Source: an uncultured Bacteroides sp.
Lineage (GTDB): Bacteria; Bacteroidota; Bacteroidia; Bacteroidales; Bacteroidaceae
Assembly (NCBI GenBank): GCA_900766005.1
Contig: CAAFTU010000055.1
Location: 1-64,000, forward strand
Direction of reading: 5' to 3'
Length of the DNA stretch: 64,000 nt
Below, piece by piece: positions 8,109 to 16,436 of the stretch (position 1 is the stretch's first letter; each line of letters opens with the position of its first letter). The notes under the pieces are model-generated. The model ran no database searches, was not told the DNA's origin, and saw nothing but the letters and a program-made list of their open reading frames with translations. The translations under genes were made by a program, and so were the position numbers.

Positions 8109-10154
8109 ATGAAACATACCCATTTATGCGACCGCATCTGTGCAGCAGTCGGCTGCCTATGCCTCTTTAGCCCGCTACTGGCACAAACACAGCAAGTAGA
8201 CACGCTCCACACCTACGCCATTCCTGAAATCACTGTATCCGACAGGTATCAGACACGGGAAATCCGGTCGTCTGCTCCGCTGCAGCTCTTAAACCGAAAG
8301 GCGCTGGACAACTTGCAGGCACTTCAGCTGTCGGATGCTGTGAAGCATTTTGCCGGAGTGACGGTGAAGGATTATGGAGGTATCGGCGGACTGAAGACAG
8401 TATCGGTGCGCAGTTTGGGAGCACAGCACACGGCAGTGGGATACGACGGCATCACCGTGACCGACTGCCAGACGGGGCAGATTGACATCGGACGGTTCTC
8501 ACTCGACAATGTGGATCAGCTGTCGCTGAGCAACGGGCAGAGTGACCAGATTTTCCAACCGGCGCGATTTTTTGCCTCAGCCGGTATCTTGAACATCCAA
8601 ACCCTTACTCCCCGCTTTCAGGAAGGAAAACGTACGAATGTGCGTGCCGCTTTCAAGACGGGCTCATGGGGATTGGTGAATCCTTCCCTCTTACTGGAAC
8701 AGCAGCTGGCTCCGAAGTGGACGCTGTCGGCCAACGGCGAATGGATGTCGTCCGACGGACGATATCCGTTTACCTTGCATTATGGCCAGGCGGAAGGGGA
8801 TTTATCGTCGAAAGAAAAGAGAAGAAACACGGAGGTGAAGAATCTGCGGGCCGAGCTGGGGCTCTTCGGCAATTTCTCCGAACGGGAGCAATGGCGATTG
8901 AAAGCCTATTATTTCCAGTCGTCGCGCGGATTACCCAAGGCAACGACATTCTACAACGATTTTTCTTCCCAACACCTCTGGGACAAGAACGTATTTGTGC
9001 AAAGCCAATATAAAAAGGAGTTCAACCGGAAATGGGTGTGGCAGACTGCCGGAAAATGGAACTGGAGTTACCAGCGGTATCTGGACCCGGACACCAAGAA
9101 TACCTCGGGCAAGACAGAAAACAGCTATTATCAGCAAGAGTATTACCTTTCTACATCGGTGCTCTACCGGGTGTTGAGCAACCTGTCGTTCTCGCTGTCG
9201 ACCGACGGCAGCATTCAGACCATGAATGCCAATCTGAAAGATTTTGCCGAACCTACACGCTATGCCTGGCTCACAGCCTTGGCCGGCAAATACATGAACA
9301 GCTGGCTGACAGTGACGGCTTCGGCACTGGCCACGGTCATCAACGAAGATGTGAAAGAAGGAGGCAGTGCCGGCAATCACCGTAAACTCTCTCCCTATGT
9401 CAGCCTGGCACTGAAACCGTTCCGAAACGAGGAGTTCCGCATCCGCCTTTTCTACAAAGACATCTTCCGCCTGCCCAGTTTCAATGACCTGTATTTTCAG
9501 GAAGTAGGCAACAAGAAGCTAAAGCCTGAAAGTGCCAAACAATACAATGTGGGACTGACTTACAGCAGGGAAATATGTACATGGATGCCGTATGTATCGG
9601 CCACTGTAGATGCCTACTACAACAAGGTGACGGACAAGATTGTGGCCTACCCTACCAAGAACCTGGCCATCTGGAGTATGCGCAACTTAGGAAGTGTAGA
9701 CATCAAGGGGGTAGACGTCACAGGAAATATCTCGCTTCAGCCCTGGGAGAAAATCGGAGTGCAGCTGTCGGCCAACTACACCTATCAGCGAGCACTGGAT
9801 GTCACCGAACCGGATGCCAGCAAAGAGGAAGGACGCACGTACAAGCACCAGATAGCCTATACGCCGAGGGTATCGGCTTCAGGCCGTGCAGCGATTGAAA
9901 CTCCTTGGGTAAATGTGGCCTATTCGTTTCTTTATTCAGGCAAGCGGTATGTGCAGGGAGAAAACATTGCCGAAAACCGCATGGGCCGTTACAGCGACCA
10001 CAGTGTGTCGGTGAGCCGGGAATTGGACCTTTGGAAAACACATACCACCCTGGCTGTGGAAGTGCTGAACATTGCCGACAAGAATTATGAAATCGTAAAA
10101 AACTTCCCCATGCCGGGACGTTCATTCAGAGCCTCGATCACCTTGAAATACTGA
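8109..10154 (+). CDS. TonB-dependent outer-membrane receptor, BtuB-like
   Basis: A 681-residue outer-membrane receptor taken to import cobalamin, because it follows a B12 riboswitch directly. The start at 8109 gives a signal peptide ending ...SPLLAQT. A longer reading back to 8010 would run through the leader hairpin and lacks a signal at its N-terminus. The plug (around 40-160) has LQLSDAVKHFAGVTVKDYGG and SVRSLGAQHT. The barrel has typical alternating strands and ends FRASITLKY, with a C-terminal aromatic. It is followed by two BtuG-like lipoproteins, the usual partners of BtuB in Bacteroides. Confidence 0.9.
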   Translation: MKHTHLCDRICAAVGCLCLFSPLLAQTQQVDTLHTYAIPEITVSDRYQTREIRSSAPLQLLNRKALDNLQALQLSDAVKHFAGVTVKDYGGIGGLKTVSVRSLGAQHTAVGYDGITVTDCQTGQIDIGRFSLDNVDQLSLSNGQSDQIFQPARFFASAGILNIQTLTPRFQEGKRTNVRAAFKTGSWGLVNPSLLLEQQLAPKWTLSANGEWMSSDGRYPFTLHYGQAEGDLSSKEKRRNTEVKNLRAELGLFGNFSEREQWRLKAYYFQSSRGLPKATTFYNDFSSQHLWDKNVFVQSQYKKEFNRKWVWQTAGKWNWSYQRYLDPDTKNTSGKTENSYYQQEYYLSTSVLYRVLSNLSFSLSTDGSIQTMNANLKDFAEPTRYAWLTALAGKYMNSWLTVTASALATVINEDVKEGGSAGNHRKLSPYVSLALKPFRNEEFRIRLFYKDIFRLPSFNDLYFQEVGNKKLKPESAKQYNVGLTYSREICTWMPYVSATVDAYYNKVTDKIVAYPTKNLAIWSMRNLGSVDIKGVDVTGNISLQPWEKIGVQLSANYTYQRALDVTEPDASKEEGRTYKHQIAYTPRVSASGRAAIETPWVNVAYSFLYSGKRYVQGENIAENRMGRYSDHSVSVSRELDLWKTHTTLAVEVLNIADKNYEIVKNFPMPGRSFRASITLKY

Positions 10155-10259
10155 TGTTGGCCATGAACACCCAACTAAAGACGATTCTATACAATTAGAT
10201 GTGACGAATAGACGTCATGATTTGCTATTACGAATAAATATAAAACGGGAAAAAGCAAC

Positions 10260-12326
10260 ATGAAAATACAGAAAATGAGAAAGATAAAACCAATTCAATG
10301 GGCGTGCCTGCTCATGGGCTGTGTGCTTCCGCTTTTCTATGCATCGTGTGACGACATGGAAGACAAGCCGGTGACATCAACGGTGGAAGGACAGATTACG
10401 GAAACGGGTACAGCAGAGATCTATATTTTGAGCGAAGGGCTGTTCAACCTGAACAACAGTTCGCTGACCCGTTATTCATTCCGCACCCATCAGCTGAAAA
10501 CGAATTATTTCAGCAACATCAACAAACGGGGATTGGGTGATACGGCCAACGATATAGCCCTCTACGGTAACAAACTGTATATCGTGGTCAACGTATCGAG
10601 TACCCTCGAAGTAGTGGATTTCACCACTGGCCAATCCATCAAACAAATACCCATGCGGACGGAAAACGGAAGTTCGCGCCAACCCCGCCACATTGCTTTT
10701 CATAAGGACAAGGCATACGTCTGTTCATTCGACGGCACTGTGGCCCGCATCGATACCACTTCGCTGGAAATAGAAGCAACGGTTAAGGCCGGACGCAATC
10801 CGGAAAGTCTTTGCGTGCAGAACGAAAAATTGTATGTATCCAACTCGGGCGGACTGGATTATTCGGAAGGTATCGGAGTGGACAACACAGTATCTGTCAT
10901 CGACCTTGCTTCCTTCACTGAAATAAAGAAAATCACAGTGGGCCCCAACCCCGGATGTATTCTTCCGGACTCGGAAAACTTTGTCTACGTAGCTACTCAC
11001 GGCAAAAACATCGTGGAAGGGGATTATCACCTGGTGAAAATCAACAGCCACACAGATGAAGTGGAACGTGTATTTGACGAGAAAGTGATGAACTTTGCCA
11101 TCCAGGGCAACGTGGGGTATCTGTATAATTACAACTATCAGACAGAAGATGCTTCCATCAAAATGTTCAACCTACAGACAGGGGAAACCATCCGGGAGCA
11201 CTTCATCACCGACGGAACCCAAATTCATACCCCCTATGGTATCCACATCAATCCGTACAGCGGTAACATCTATATCACAGAAGCCTATAGCTACACGGTG
11301 ACAGGCGATGTGCTTTGTTTCAACCAGAACGGACAGCTGCAGTTCAGACTCAACCGCATCGGACTGAACCCGAATACGGTGGTCTTCAGCAACCGCGCTT
11401 CGTCCACCGATACAGAAGAAGAAGAAGAAGAAGAACAGCCGTCACCGGATGCTCCTTCGGCATACGCCAATAAAGTATTGGCCTACTGCCCTGCCCCGGG
11501 TCAGTTCATGAATACATCCACCACGGCATACGAGAAAGGCTTCTCTGCCGAGGATGTGCGCCGAAAGGCTGAAGAAAAATTGAAAGACCCCTACTTGTGC
11601 CTGCTGAGCCTAGGAGGATTCGGAGGGTCTATCGTAGTGGGATTCGACCACACAGTGCCCAATATAAGCGGTGCCTACGACTTCAAGATTTATGGCAATG
11701 CCTCCTATGATTCATTCGGCACCCTGACAGGAGCTTTGGGAGGCAGTTCGGAACCGGGCATCGTGCTGGTGTCGAAGGATGTGAACGGCAACGGACTGGC
11801 GGATGATGAATGGTACGAACTGAAGGGAAGTGAGTATGATTCGAAACATACCATCAAAGATTACGCCATCACCTACCATCGTCCTGCCTCACCGCTGAGC
11901 TCTGTGAAATGGACCGACAATCAGGGAAATACAGGGTATGTCTACCGGAATGAGACGCACACGAAAAACGATTATTATCCGGCTTGGATAGAAGAGGATG
12001 AAATGACTTTCTACGGAAGCCGGTTGAAGGACAATGCAGTGAATGAACCGCGACCAGGCATGCCGGAACACTGGGTGGGCTATTGCTATGCGTATGGCTA
12101 TGCCGACAACCATCCCAATGACGAAAAAGGTGCTTTGTTTAAAATTGACTGGGCGGTAGATAAAGAAGGTCGATCCGTCAAACTGGACGGCATTGATTTC
12201 GTGAAGATTTATACGGCTGTCAACCAGTACTGCGGGTGGATGGGAGAAATTTCCACAGAAGTGCAAGCTGTAGAAGATCTGCATTTTGCTAAAAAGGAAA
12301 TCAATGCAAAAGCAAACCATAAATAA
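10260..12326 (+). CDS. BtuG-like surface lipoprotein with extra C-terminal domain
   Basis: A 688-residue lipoprotein. The signal ends in a lipobox (FYASC around residue 30) followed by DDMEDK, an acidic stretch that fits export to the cell surface. Residues around 50-385 are a YncE/DUF5074-type beta-propeller, the fold of BtuG, which binds B12 tightly and caps BtuB. A Glu-rich linker (seven GAA codons, 11415-11435) leads to a second domain of about 285 residues with a calcium-loop-like DVNGNGLADDE. The gene follows the btuB-like gene by 105 nt and shares its riboswitch. The role of the second domain is unknown. BtuG function is inferred from fold and place. Confidence 0.8.
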   Translation: MKIQKMRKIKPIQWACLLMGCVLPLFYASCDDMEDKPVTSTVEGQITETGTAEIYILSEGLFNLNNSSLTRYSFRTHQLKTNYFSNINKRGLGDTANDIALYGNKLYIVVNVSSTLEVVDFTTGQSIKQIPMRTENGSSRQPRHIAFHKDKAYVCSFDGTVARIDTTSLEIEATVKAGRNPESLCVQNEKLYVSNSGGLDYSEGIGVDNTVSVIDLASFTEIKKITVGPNPGCILPDSENFVYVATHGKNIVEGDYHLVKINSHTDEVERVFDEKVMNFAIQGNVGYLYNYNYQTEDASIKMFNLQTGETIREHFITDGTQIHTPYGIHINPYSGNIYITEAYSYTVTGDVLCFNQNGQLQFRLNRIGLNPNTVVFSNRASSTDTEEEEEEEQPSPDAPSAYANKVLAYCPAPGQFMNTSTTAYEKGFSAEDVRRKAEEKLKDPYLCLLSLGGFGGSIVVGFDHTVPNISGAYDFKIYGNASYDSFGTLTGALGGSSEPGIVLVSKDVNGNGLADDEWYELKGSEYDSKHTIKDYAITYHRPASPLSSVKWTDNQGNTGYVYRNETHTKNDYYPAWIEEDEMTFYGSRLKDNAVNEPRPGMPEHWVGYCYAYGYADNHPNDEKGALFKIDWAVDKEGRSVKLDGIDFVKIYTAVNQYCGWMGEISTEVQAVEDLHFAKKEINAKANHK

Positions 12327-12368
12327 TGTTCAGTTACTTTCCCAAAAGCTACTGAACAAGAAACATAC

Positions 12369-12390
12369 AGAGAGAGAGAGAGAGAGAGAG
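12369..12390 (+). repeat. (AG)11 microsatellite
   Basis: Eleven uninterrupted AG units in the 146-bp gap between the two BtuG-like genes, 83 bp before the second start. Slippage could change spacing in the leader of the second gene. Confidence 0.95.
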
Positions 12391-12472
12391 AACTATGTTG
12401 GATGAAAAAAATCAAAATAGAAATCTCTATACATAAAAACAAATTCAATTAATCATTTAAAATTAGAGAACA

Positions 12473-13807
12473 ATGAAAGAATTCAAACATTGGATGAGCA
12501 GTTTATTTTTAGCAGCTTTGCTGGCTTTGCCTTTTACTGTGTCATCTTGCGACGACGATGATCCTTTTGTGGGAGTAGCACACATGGGTATAGAAGATGG
12601 TGCTACGGTGAACGTGGGAGAAGAAGTGGAGTTGGAAGCTCAGCTCAGCCTCATAGAAGGAGACATCACCTACCGCTGGACTGTAAATGGAGAAGAAGTG
12701 GAAACAGATGACGACTATACGTTCGTGGCTACGAAACCCGGTTCATACAGCATCGAACTGACAGCTACAGGTGCCAACGGCACGTTCAAAAAAGCCATTA
12801 CGCTGAATGCACAGATGTATCAGAGCAACTTCTACGTGGTCAATGAAGGACAATATAGCAAGGCCAAAGGAAGCTTGAATAAATACACTGCAGGTGAATG
12901 GAAGTACAATTACGTGGAAGGCGGATTCGGAACTACTTCTACGATGGGAGTGATGCACGGAGAATACATGTATGTGGTTTCCAAAGATGAACCATACCTC
13001 ACGAAAGTGAAGTTATCGGATGCAACGATTGTAGACAAACTGGATAAAAAAGGTGTATTGGGAGCAAATGGTCAAGGCAATAGCTTCTGCATCGCCAACA
13101 ACGAATATGGTGTGCTGACCAGCGCAAATGGTGCGTTCAAAGTCAACTTAAACAACTTGTCTGAAATTCAGAAACTGAGTAACATGGACGGCATCTACAA
13201 TGACAGTGAAGACATCTGCCAAACAGGTGACTATGTGTTTATCATAGCAATGAATAAAGTAAAGGTGTTTAATGCAGCCGACCTCACCTTCAAAAAAGAA
13301 CTGAGTCATGCGGTTAATACAGGCTTTGCTTTGAGCAAAGACGGATCGCTGTGGGCCGCCAACGACAACAAACTGGTTAAAATCAACGTCAAGACATTGG
13401 AAACTGAAGAAATCACCTTGCCCGATGGACTGAATGTTTACTACAACAGCATGGCTTACACTCCTTCCGGACTGTCGGCCTCAACCACCGAAAATGCCTT
13501 GTATTTTGCAGAAAAGACGGGTGAAGGATGGACTATTTATGGCAAGGACATCTACAAATACGACATTGACCAGCAGAAGGCTACTGAATTCTTCGAAGCC
13601 CCCGAAGACGACAAGTCGGTATACGGTGCCGGTATCAACGTGAATCCGAACAACGGAGATGTATACATCGTATATACAGAAGACGGCTGGGGAGAACACT
13701 ATCTGAATACCAACATCTACGTTGCCGACGGACAGACCGGTCGCCAGAAAGCCATCATCGATTACACCGGTAAATTTTGGATGCCTTCTAAAATTGTATT
13801 CAATTAA
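12473..13807 (+). CDS. BtuG-like surface lipoprotein with N-terminal Ig/PKD domain
   Basis: A 444-residue lipoprotein. Lipobox VSSC at about residue 26 is followed by DDDD, a likely surface-export signal. Residues around 33-115 form an Ig/PKD-like domain (GDITYRWTVNGEEV, KPGSYSIELTATG). The rest (around 118-444) is a DUF5074/YncE-type propeller. The fold and its place behind a btuB-like and a btuG-like gene suggest a second cobalamin- or corrinoid-binding surface protein. The PKD-like domain may act as a spacer from the membrane. A terminator follows at 13833-13867, closing the locus. Confidence 0.75.
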   Translation: MKEFKHWMSSLFLAALLALPFTVSSCDDDDPFVGVAHMGIEDGATVNVGEEVELEAQLSLIEGDITYRWTVNGEEVETDDDYTFVATKPGSYSIELTATGANGTFKKAITLNAQMYQSNFYVVNEGQYSKAKGSLNKYTAGEWKYNYVEGGFGTTSTMGVMHGEYMYVVSKDEPYLTKVKLSDATIVDKLDKKGVLGANGQGNSFCIANNEYGVLTSANGAFKVNLNNLSEIQKLSNMDGIYNDSEDICQTGDYVFIIAMNKVKVFNAADLTFKKELSHAVNTGFALSKDGSLWAANDNKLVKINVKTLETEEITLPDGLNVYYNSMAYTPSGLSASTTENALYFAEKTGEGWTIYGKDIYKYDIDQQKATEFFEAPEDDKSVYGAGINVNPNNGDVYIVYTEDGWGEHYLNTNIYVADGQTGRQKAIIDYTGKFWMPSKIVFN

Positions 13808-13832
13808 CGAACTCGTTTCGATTAAAATAATA

Positions 13833-13867
13833 CCCCTGCCGCAACATGTGTGGCAGGGGTTATTTTT
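13833..13867 (+). terminator. Terminator of the B12 locus
   Basis: ACCCCTGCC and GGCAGGGGT form a 9-bp GC-rich stem, followed by TATTTTTTC. It lies 26 nt after the stop. It may also serve the convergent permease gene. Confidence 0.8.
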
Positions 13868-13932
13868 TCTGAGGACATGACAACGCATGCAGATACACTT
13901 GGAAGAAGTGCTAAGCATTCATCATACACCTA

Positions 13933-15228
13933 TCAGATTTCGAAACCAATTTCTTTTACCGCCTGAACTACAGCAGAAGGGTCGGCCTTACCATACACCC
14001 ATGCCTGCCCGCTTACCAGATTGATTTCAACGCGCGTCACTCCTTCAACGCTCAAAATGGCTTTCTCTACATTGTTCTTGCAGTGGTTACAAGTCATCCC
14101 CTTCACCTTAAATTCATTAACCGGTTCGGCTGCATGAGCATGAGAAGCTGATTCACAGGAGCATGCATCATCACTGCACGCATGGTCAGCATGTCCATGA
14201 CATCCGCAACAACATGCTGACGAACGGAAGTAGCGCTGATAGAAAGCATTGCCTAACAGCAAAAAGAAAGCAACCGAACAAACCATTTTCACCAGCGAAA
14301 GGCCTTCCTCATGACCACTGTGCATCTGCATCAGCGGAGCCGTAAACCATTCACGCGGCAACAGATAATCAATACAAAGCCCAAAAACGACGGCACCGGT
14401 AATGATGGACAGCAAATAGAGGAAAAGTGTTTTACGCCCCATCACCTTACTGATGACCAGCATGGAAGCTACATTGACAGCTGGCCCTGCCATGAGCAAG
14501 ACCAATGCCGTGCCCGGCGAAAGGCCCTTCAGCATCAAAGCCACTGCAATGGGAATGGAACCTGTGGCACACAAATACATCGGAATGGAAAAAGCCAATA
14601 CCAACAGCATGCTCAACAACGGTTTATCGGCAAAAAGAGAGAAGAAAGACTCCGGCACAAACACCGTAATCAGTCCAGCAGCAATCAGTCCCACCACCAG
14701 CCATTTACCGATGTCCTGCATCATCTCCACAAATGCATACTTCAAAGCCTGGAGCAACTTCTGACCGAAAGTTGTCGTGGATGCAGCAAACGCCGAGGTA
14801 TCAGAAGCATGCCCAGAATCGGAAACCACAGTCTTATTATCGTCTAAACGATTGACCAGCACACCGCCAAAAAGCGAAGTGGCCAATGCCACAAACGGAC
14901 GAATCAAAGCAAAAGGAAGTCCCATGAGAGAATAAGTTGCTATAATCGAATCGACCCCTGTCTGCGGAGTAGCAATCAAAAAAGAAACCGTAGCTCCTTT
15001 CGAAGCCCCCTCTTTACGAAGCGACATCGCAGTCGGTATTACCCCGCAGGAGCACAAGGGCAACGGTATGCCCAACATGGCTGCATTAAAAACAGAACGG
15101 AACGTACTGCCGCCTACATAACGGCGATATAAAGTGTTCGGCACAAAAGCATGCATCAGGCCTGCCAGAAAGAACCCCAGCAACAAATAAGGGGTCATGC
15201 CAGTGATAAGATCAAAAACTTCTTTCAT
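13933..15228 (-). CDS. Permease of the SO_0444/YraQ type with C-terminal metal-binding domain
   Basis: A 431-residue inner-membrane protein. About eight to ten hydrophobic helices fill residues 1-330, including the PLPLCSCGVIPTAMSL segment typical of DUF318/YraQ permeases. A Cys/His-rich linker (around 335-365) with several CxC and HAH patterns joins it to an HMA domain (around 367-431) with the metal motif MTCNHC. The family is linked to export of Cu, Zn or related ions. The start overlaps the end of the fur-family gene by 17 bp, so the two are one operon. The metal cannot be decided from sequence. Confidence 0.85.
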   Translation of the reverse strand: MKEVFDLITGMTPYLLLGFFLAGLMHAFVPNTLYRRYVGGSTFRSVFNAAMLGIPLPLCSCGVIPTAMSLRKEGASKGATVSFLIATPQTGVDSIIATYSLMGLPFALIRPFVALATSLFGGVLVNRLDDNKTVVSDSGHASDTSAFAASTTTFGQKLLQALKYAFVEMMQDIGKWLVVGLIAAGLITVFVPESFFSLFADKPLLSMLLVLAFSIPMYLCATGSIPIAVALMLKGLSPGTALVLLMAGPAVNVASMLVISKVMGRKTLFLYLLSIITGAVVFGLCIDYLLPREWFTAPLMQMHSGHEEGLSLVKMVCSVAFFLLLGNAFYQRYFRSSACCCGCHGHADHACSDDACSCESASHAHAAEPVNEFKVKGMTCNHCKNNVEKAILSVEGVTRVEINLVSGQAWVYGKADPSAVVQAVKEIGFEI

Positions 15229-15673
15229 CTGCTATATGATTTTTATATGAACATTTACAATCGGGACAAAGTCCTTTCATCACACAATTTATTTCCATGA
15301 TTTCAAAATTCTCCGGACGAGGTATCTGGGAGCAGTCAATATTCTTGATGCAGAAAGTCTTGTGACAAGAAATGCACGTGAAGTGAAGATGCGATGCATG
15401 CCGACTGGAGCTGCATACACACCGGCAATAGAGTTTGGATCCGCTTCCATTGTCTATTTCATGAAGAATGTGATGATGAAGGAAAAGCGTCAATGTGCGA
15501 AACAGAGTGGACTTATCCAACGTGTCCAGCCTATCCTCCATCTCGGCAAGCGTAAAAGGAGTATCATAAGAAATGATCTCCTTCAGCACCATAATACGGA
15601 TAGACGTAGGGCGGATACTTGCATCCTTGAGCACATGCTCAATATTACTTATTTCCAGTTCTGTTTCAGACAT
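15212..15673 (-). CDS. Fur-family transcriptional regulator
   Basis: A 153-residue Fur-superfamily regulator. The start at 15673 (MSETELE) is preferred to a Met 14 codons earlier, which would run through the promoter and palindromes. A winged-helix part (around 10-85, with TSIRIMVLKEI and LDKSTLFRTLTLF) is followed by a metal part rich in Cys and His (CRCVCSSSRHASHLHFTCISC, then CPDCKC). CxxC pairs suggest a structural zinc site. Its gene overlaps the metal permease, which it probably controls; zinc (Zur-like) or copper response are both possible. Its own promoter is covered by palindromes. Confidence 0.88.
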   Translation of the reverse strand: MSETELEISNIEHVLKDASIRPTSIRIMVLKEIISYDTPFTLAEMEDRLDTLDKSTLFRTLTLFLHHHILHEIDNGSGSKLYCRCVCSSSRHASHLHFTCISCHKTFCIKNIDCSQIPRPENFEIMEINCVMKGLCPDCKCSYKNHIADERSF

Positions 15674-15682
15674 ATCTTTTTC

Positions 15683-15727
15683 TTTGCATGCAAAGATAAT
15701 GCAAAGCTTTTGCAACTCAATTGCAAA
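15683..15727 (-). promoter_or_regulatory. Candidate operator and promoter of the fur-permease operon
   Basis: The 45 bp contain a 12-nt palindrome TTTGCATGCAAA (15683-15694), a near-palindrome TGCAAAGCTTTTGCA (15700-15714) and TTGCAA (15721-15726). The minus-strand -7 element TATCTTTG (complement of 15691-15698) overlaps the first palindrome. This looks like a site for the Fur-family protein to block its own promoter. The binding itself is inferred. Confidence 0.6.
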
Positions 15728-15775
15728 AACGATATTTAAGAGTGGCTGCTCTCTTAAATAAACAGAAACAAACAG

Positions 15776-16408
15776 CTAAGTCAACGTCCAAGTCAGTACG
15801 AAGTCGGAATGAATCTGATACCCGACATCAAACTGCCGGCGCAATGCAGTCATCTCTTCCTGCACACAGAACGTGCCTTGCCTCTGAGGAACAAAAGGTA
15901 GCAGACGCAGCTTGCAGAGATCAGCATCCGGATGTTCCATCCGCTTATAAACAGCTTCCTTGGCCGACCAATGAAGCAGAAGACTCCATGTATCATCCCC
16001 CTGATACGGACAAACAGACTCATCAGAACGCACAAAACGTTCTGCTACCCGATGTACTTTCTTTCCATACTGCTCAATATCAATACCCAAAGGACCCGAT
16101 TTGCTCAAAGCCAATGCCACGTAGCCTCGTGTATGAGAAATACTGATGAAATACGAATGGTCGGCCAGAAAAGGCTTTCCTTCGGGAGTATAAGCGATGT
16201 CCTTTTCTTCCTGCAGAACAGTATAGAGCAATACACGCACAGAAAGCCACTCCAGCTTACGGGAAAGAGCCGTGAAACGCTCCATTCCCACCCGGCACGC
16301 CTCTTGCTGTTTTACCGGTAAAAAAGACAAAAGGACGTCGGCGGTCTCTTCTGTTTTCCAGACAGCCCACAGTCGGTCACCGACATCACCGTGAAGAAAT
16401 AACGCCAT
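15776..16408 (-). CDS. 4'-phosphopantetheinyl transferase (Sfp-like)
   Basis: A 210-residue enzyme that moves the 4'-phosphopantetheine arm of CoA to a carrier-protein serine. The family motifs are GIDIEQ (around 108) and HWSAKEAVYKR (around 150), with the Mg-binding Asp and Glu. Length fits the Sfp/Gsp class and exceeds the AcpS class. It lies 28 nt after gldE on the same strand, in the unit ssb-gldE-PPTase. No polyketide or peptide synthetase is in the window, so it may serve fatty-acid ACP. Confidence 0.88.
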   Translation of the reverse strand: MALFLHGDVGDRLWAVWKTEETADVLLSFLPVKQQEACRVGMERFTALSRKLEWLSVRVLLYTVLQEEKDIAYTPEGKPFLADHSYFISISHTRGYVALALSKSGPLGIDIEQYGKKVHRVAERFVRSDESVCPYQGDDTWSLLLHWSAKEAVYKRMEHPDADLCKLRLLPFVPQRQGTFCVQEEMTALRRQFDVGYQIHSDFVLTWTLT

Positions 16409-16436
16409 AAAATCAACAATGAATGAATAAACGTAC

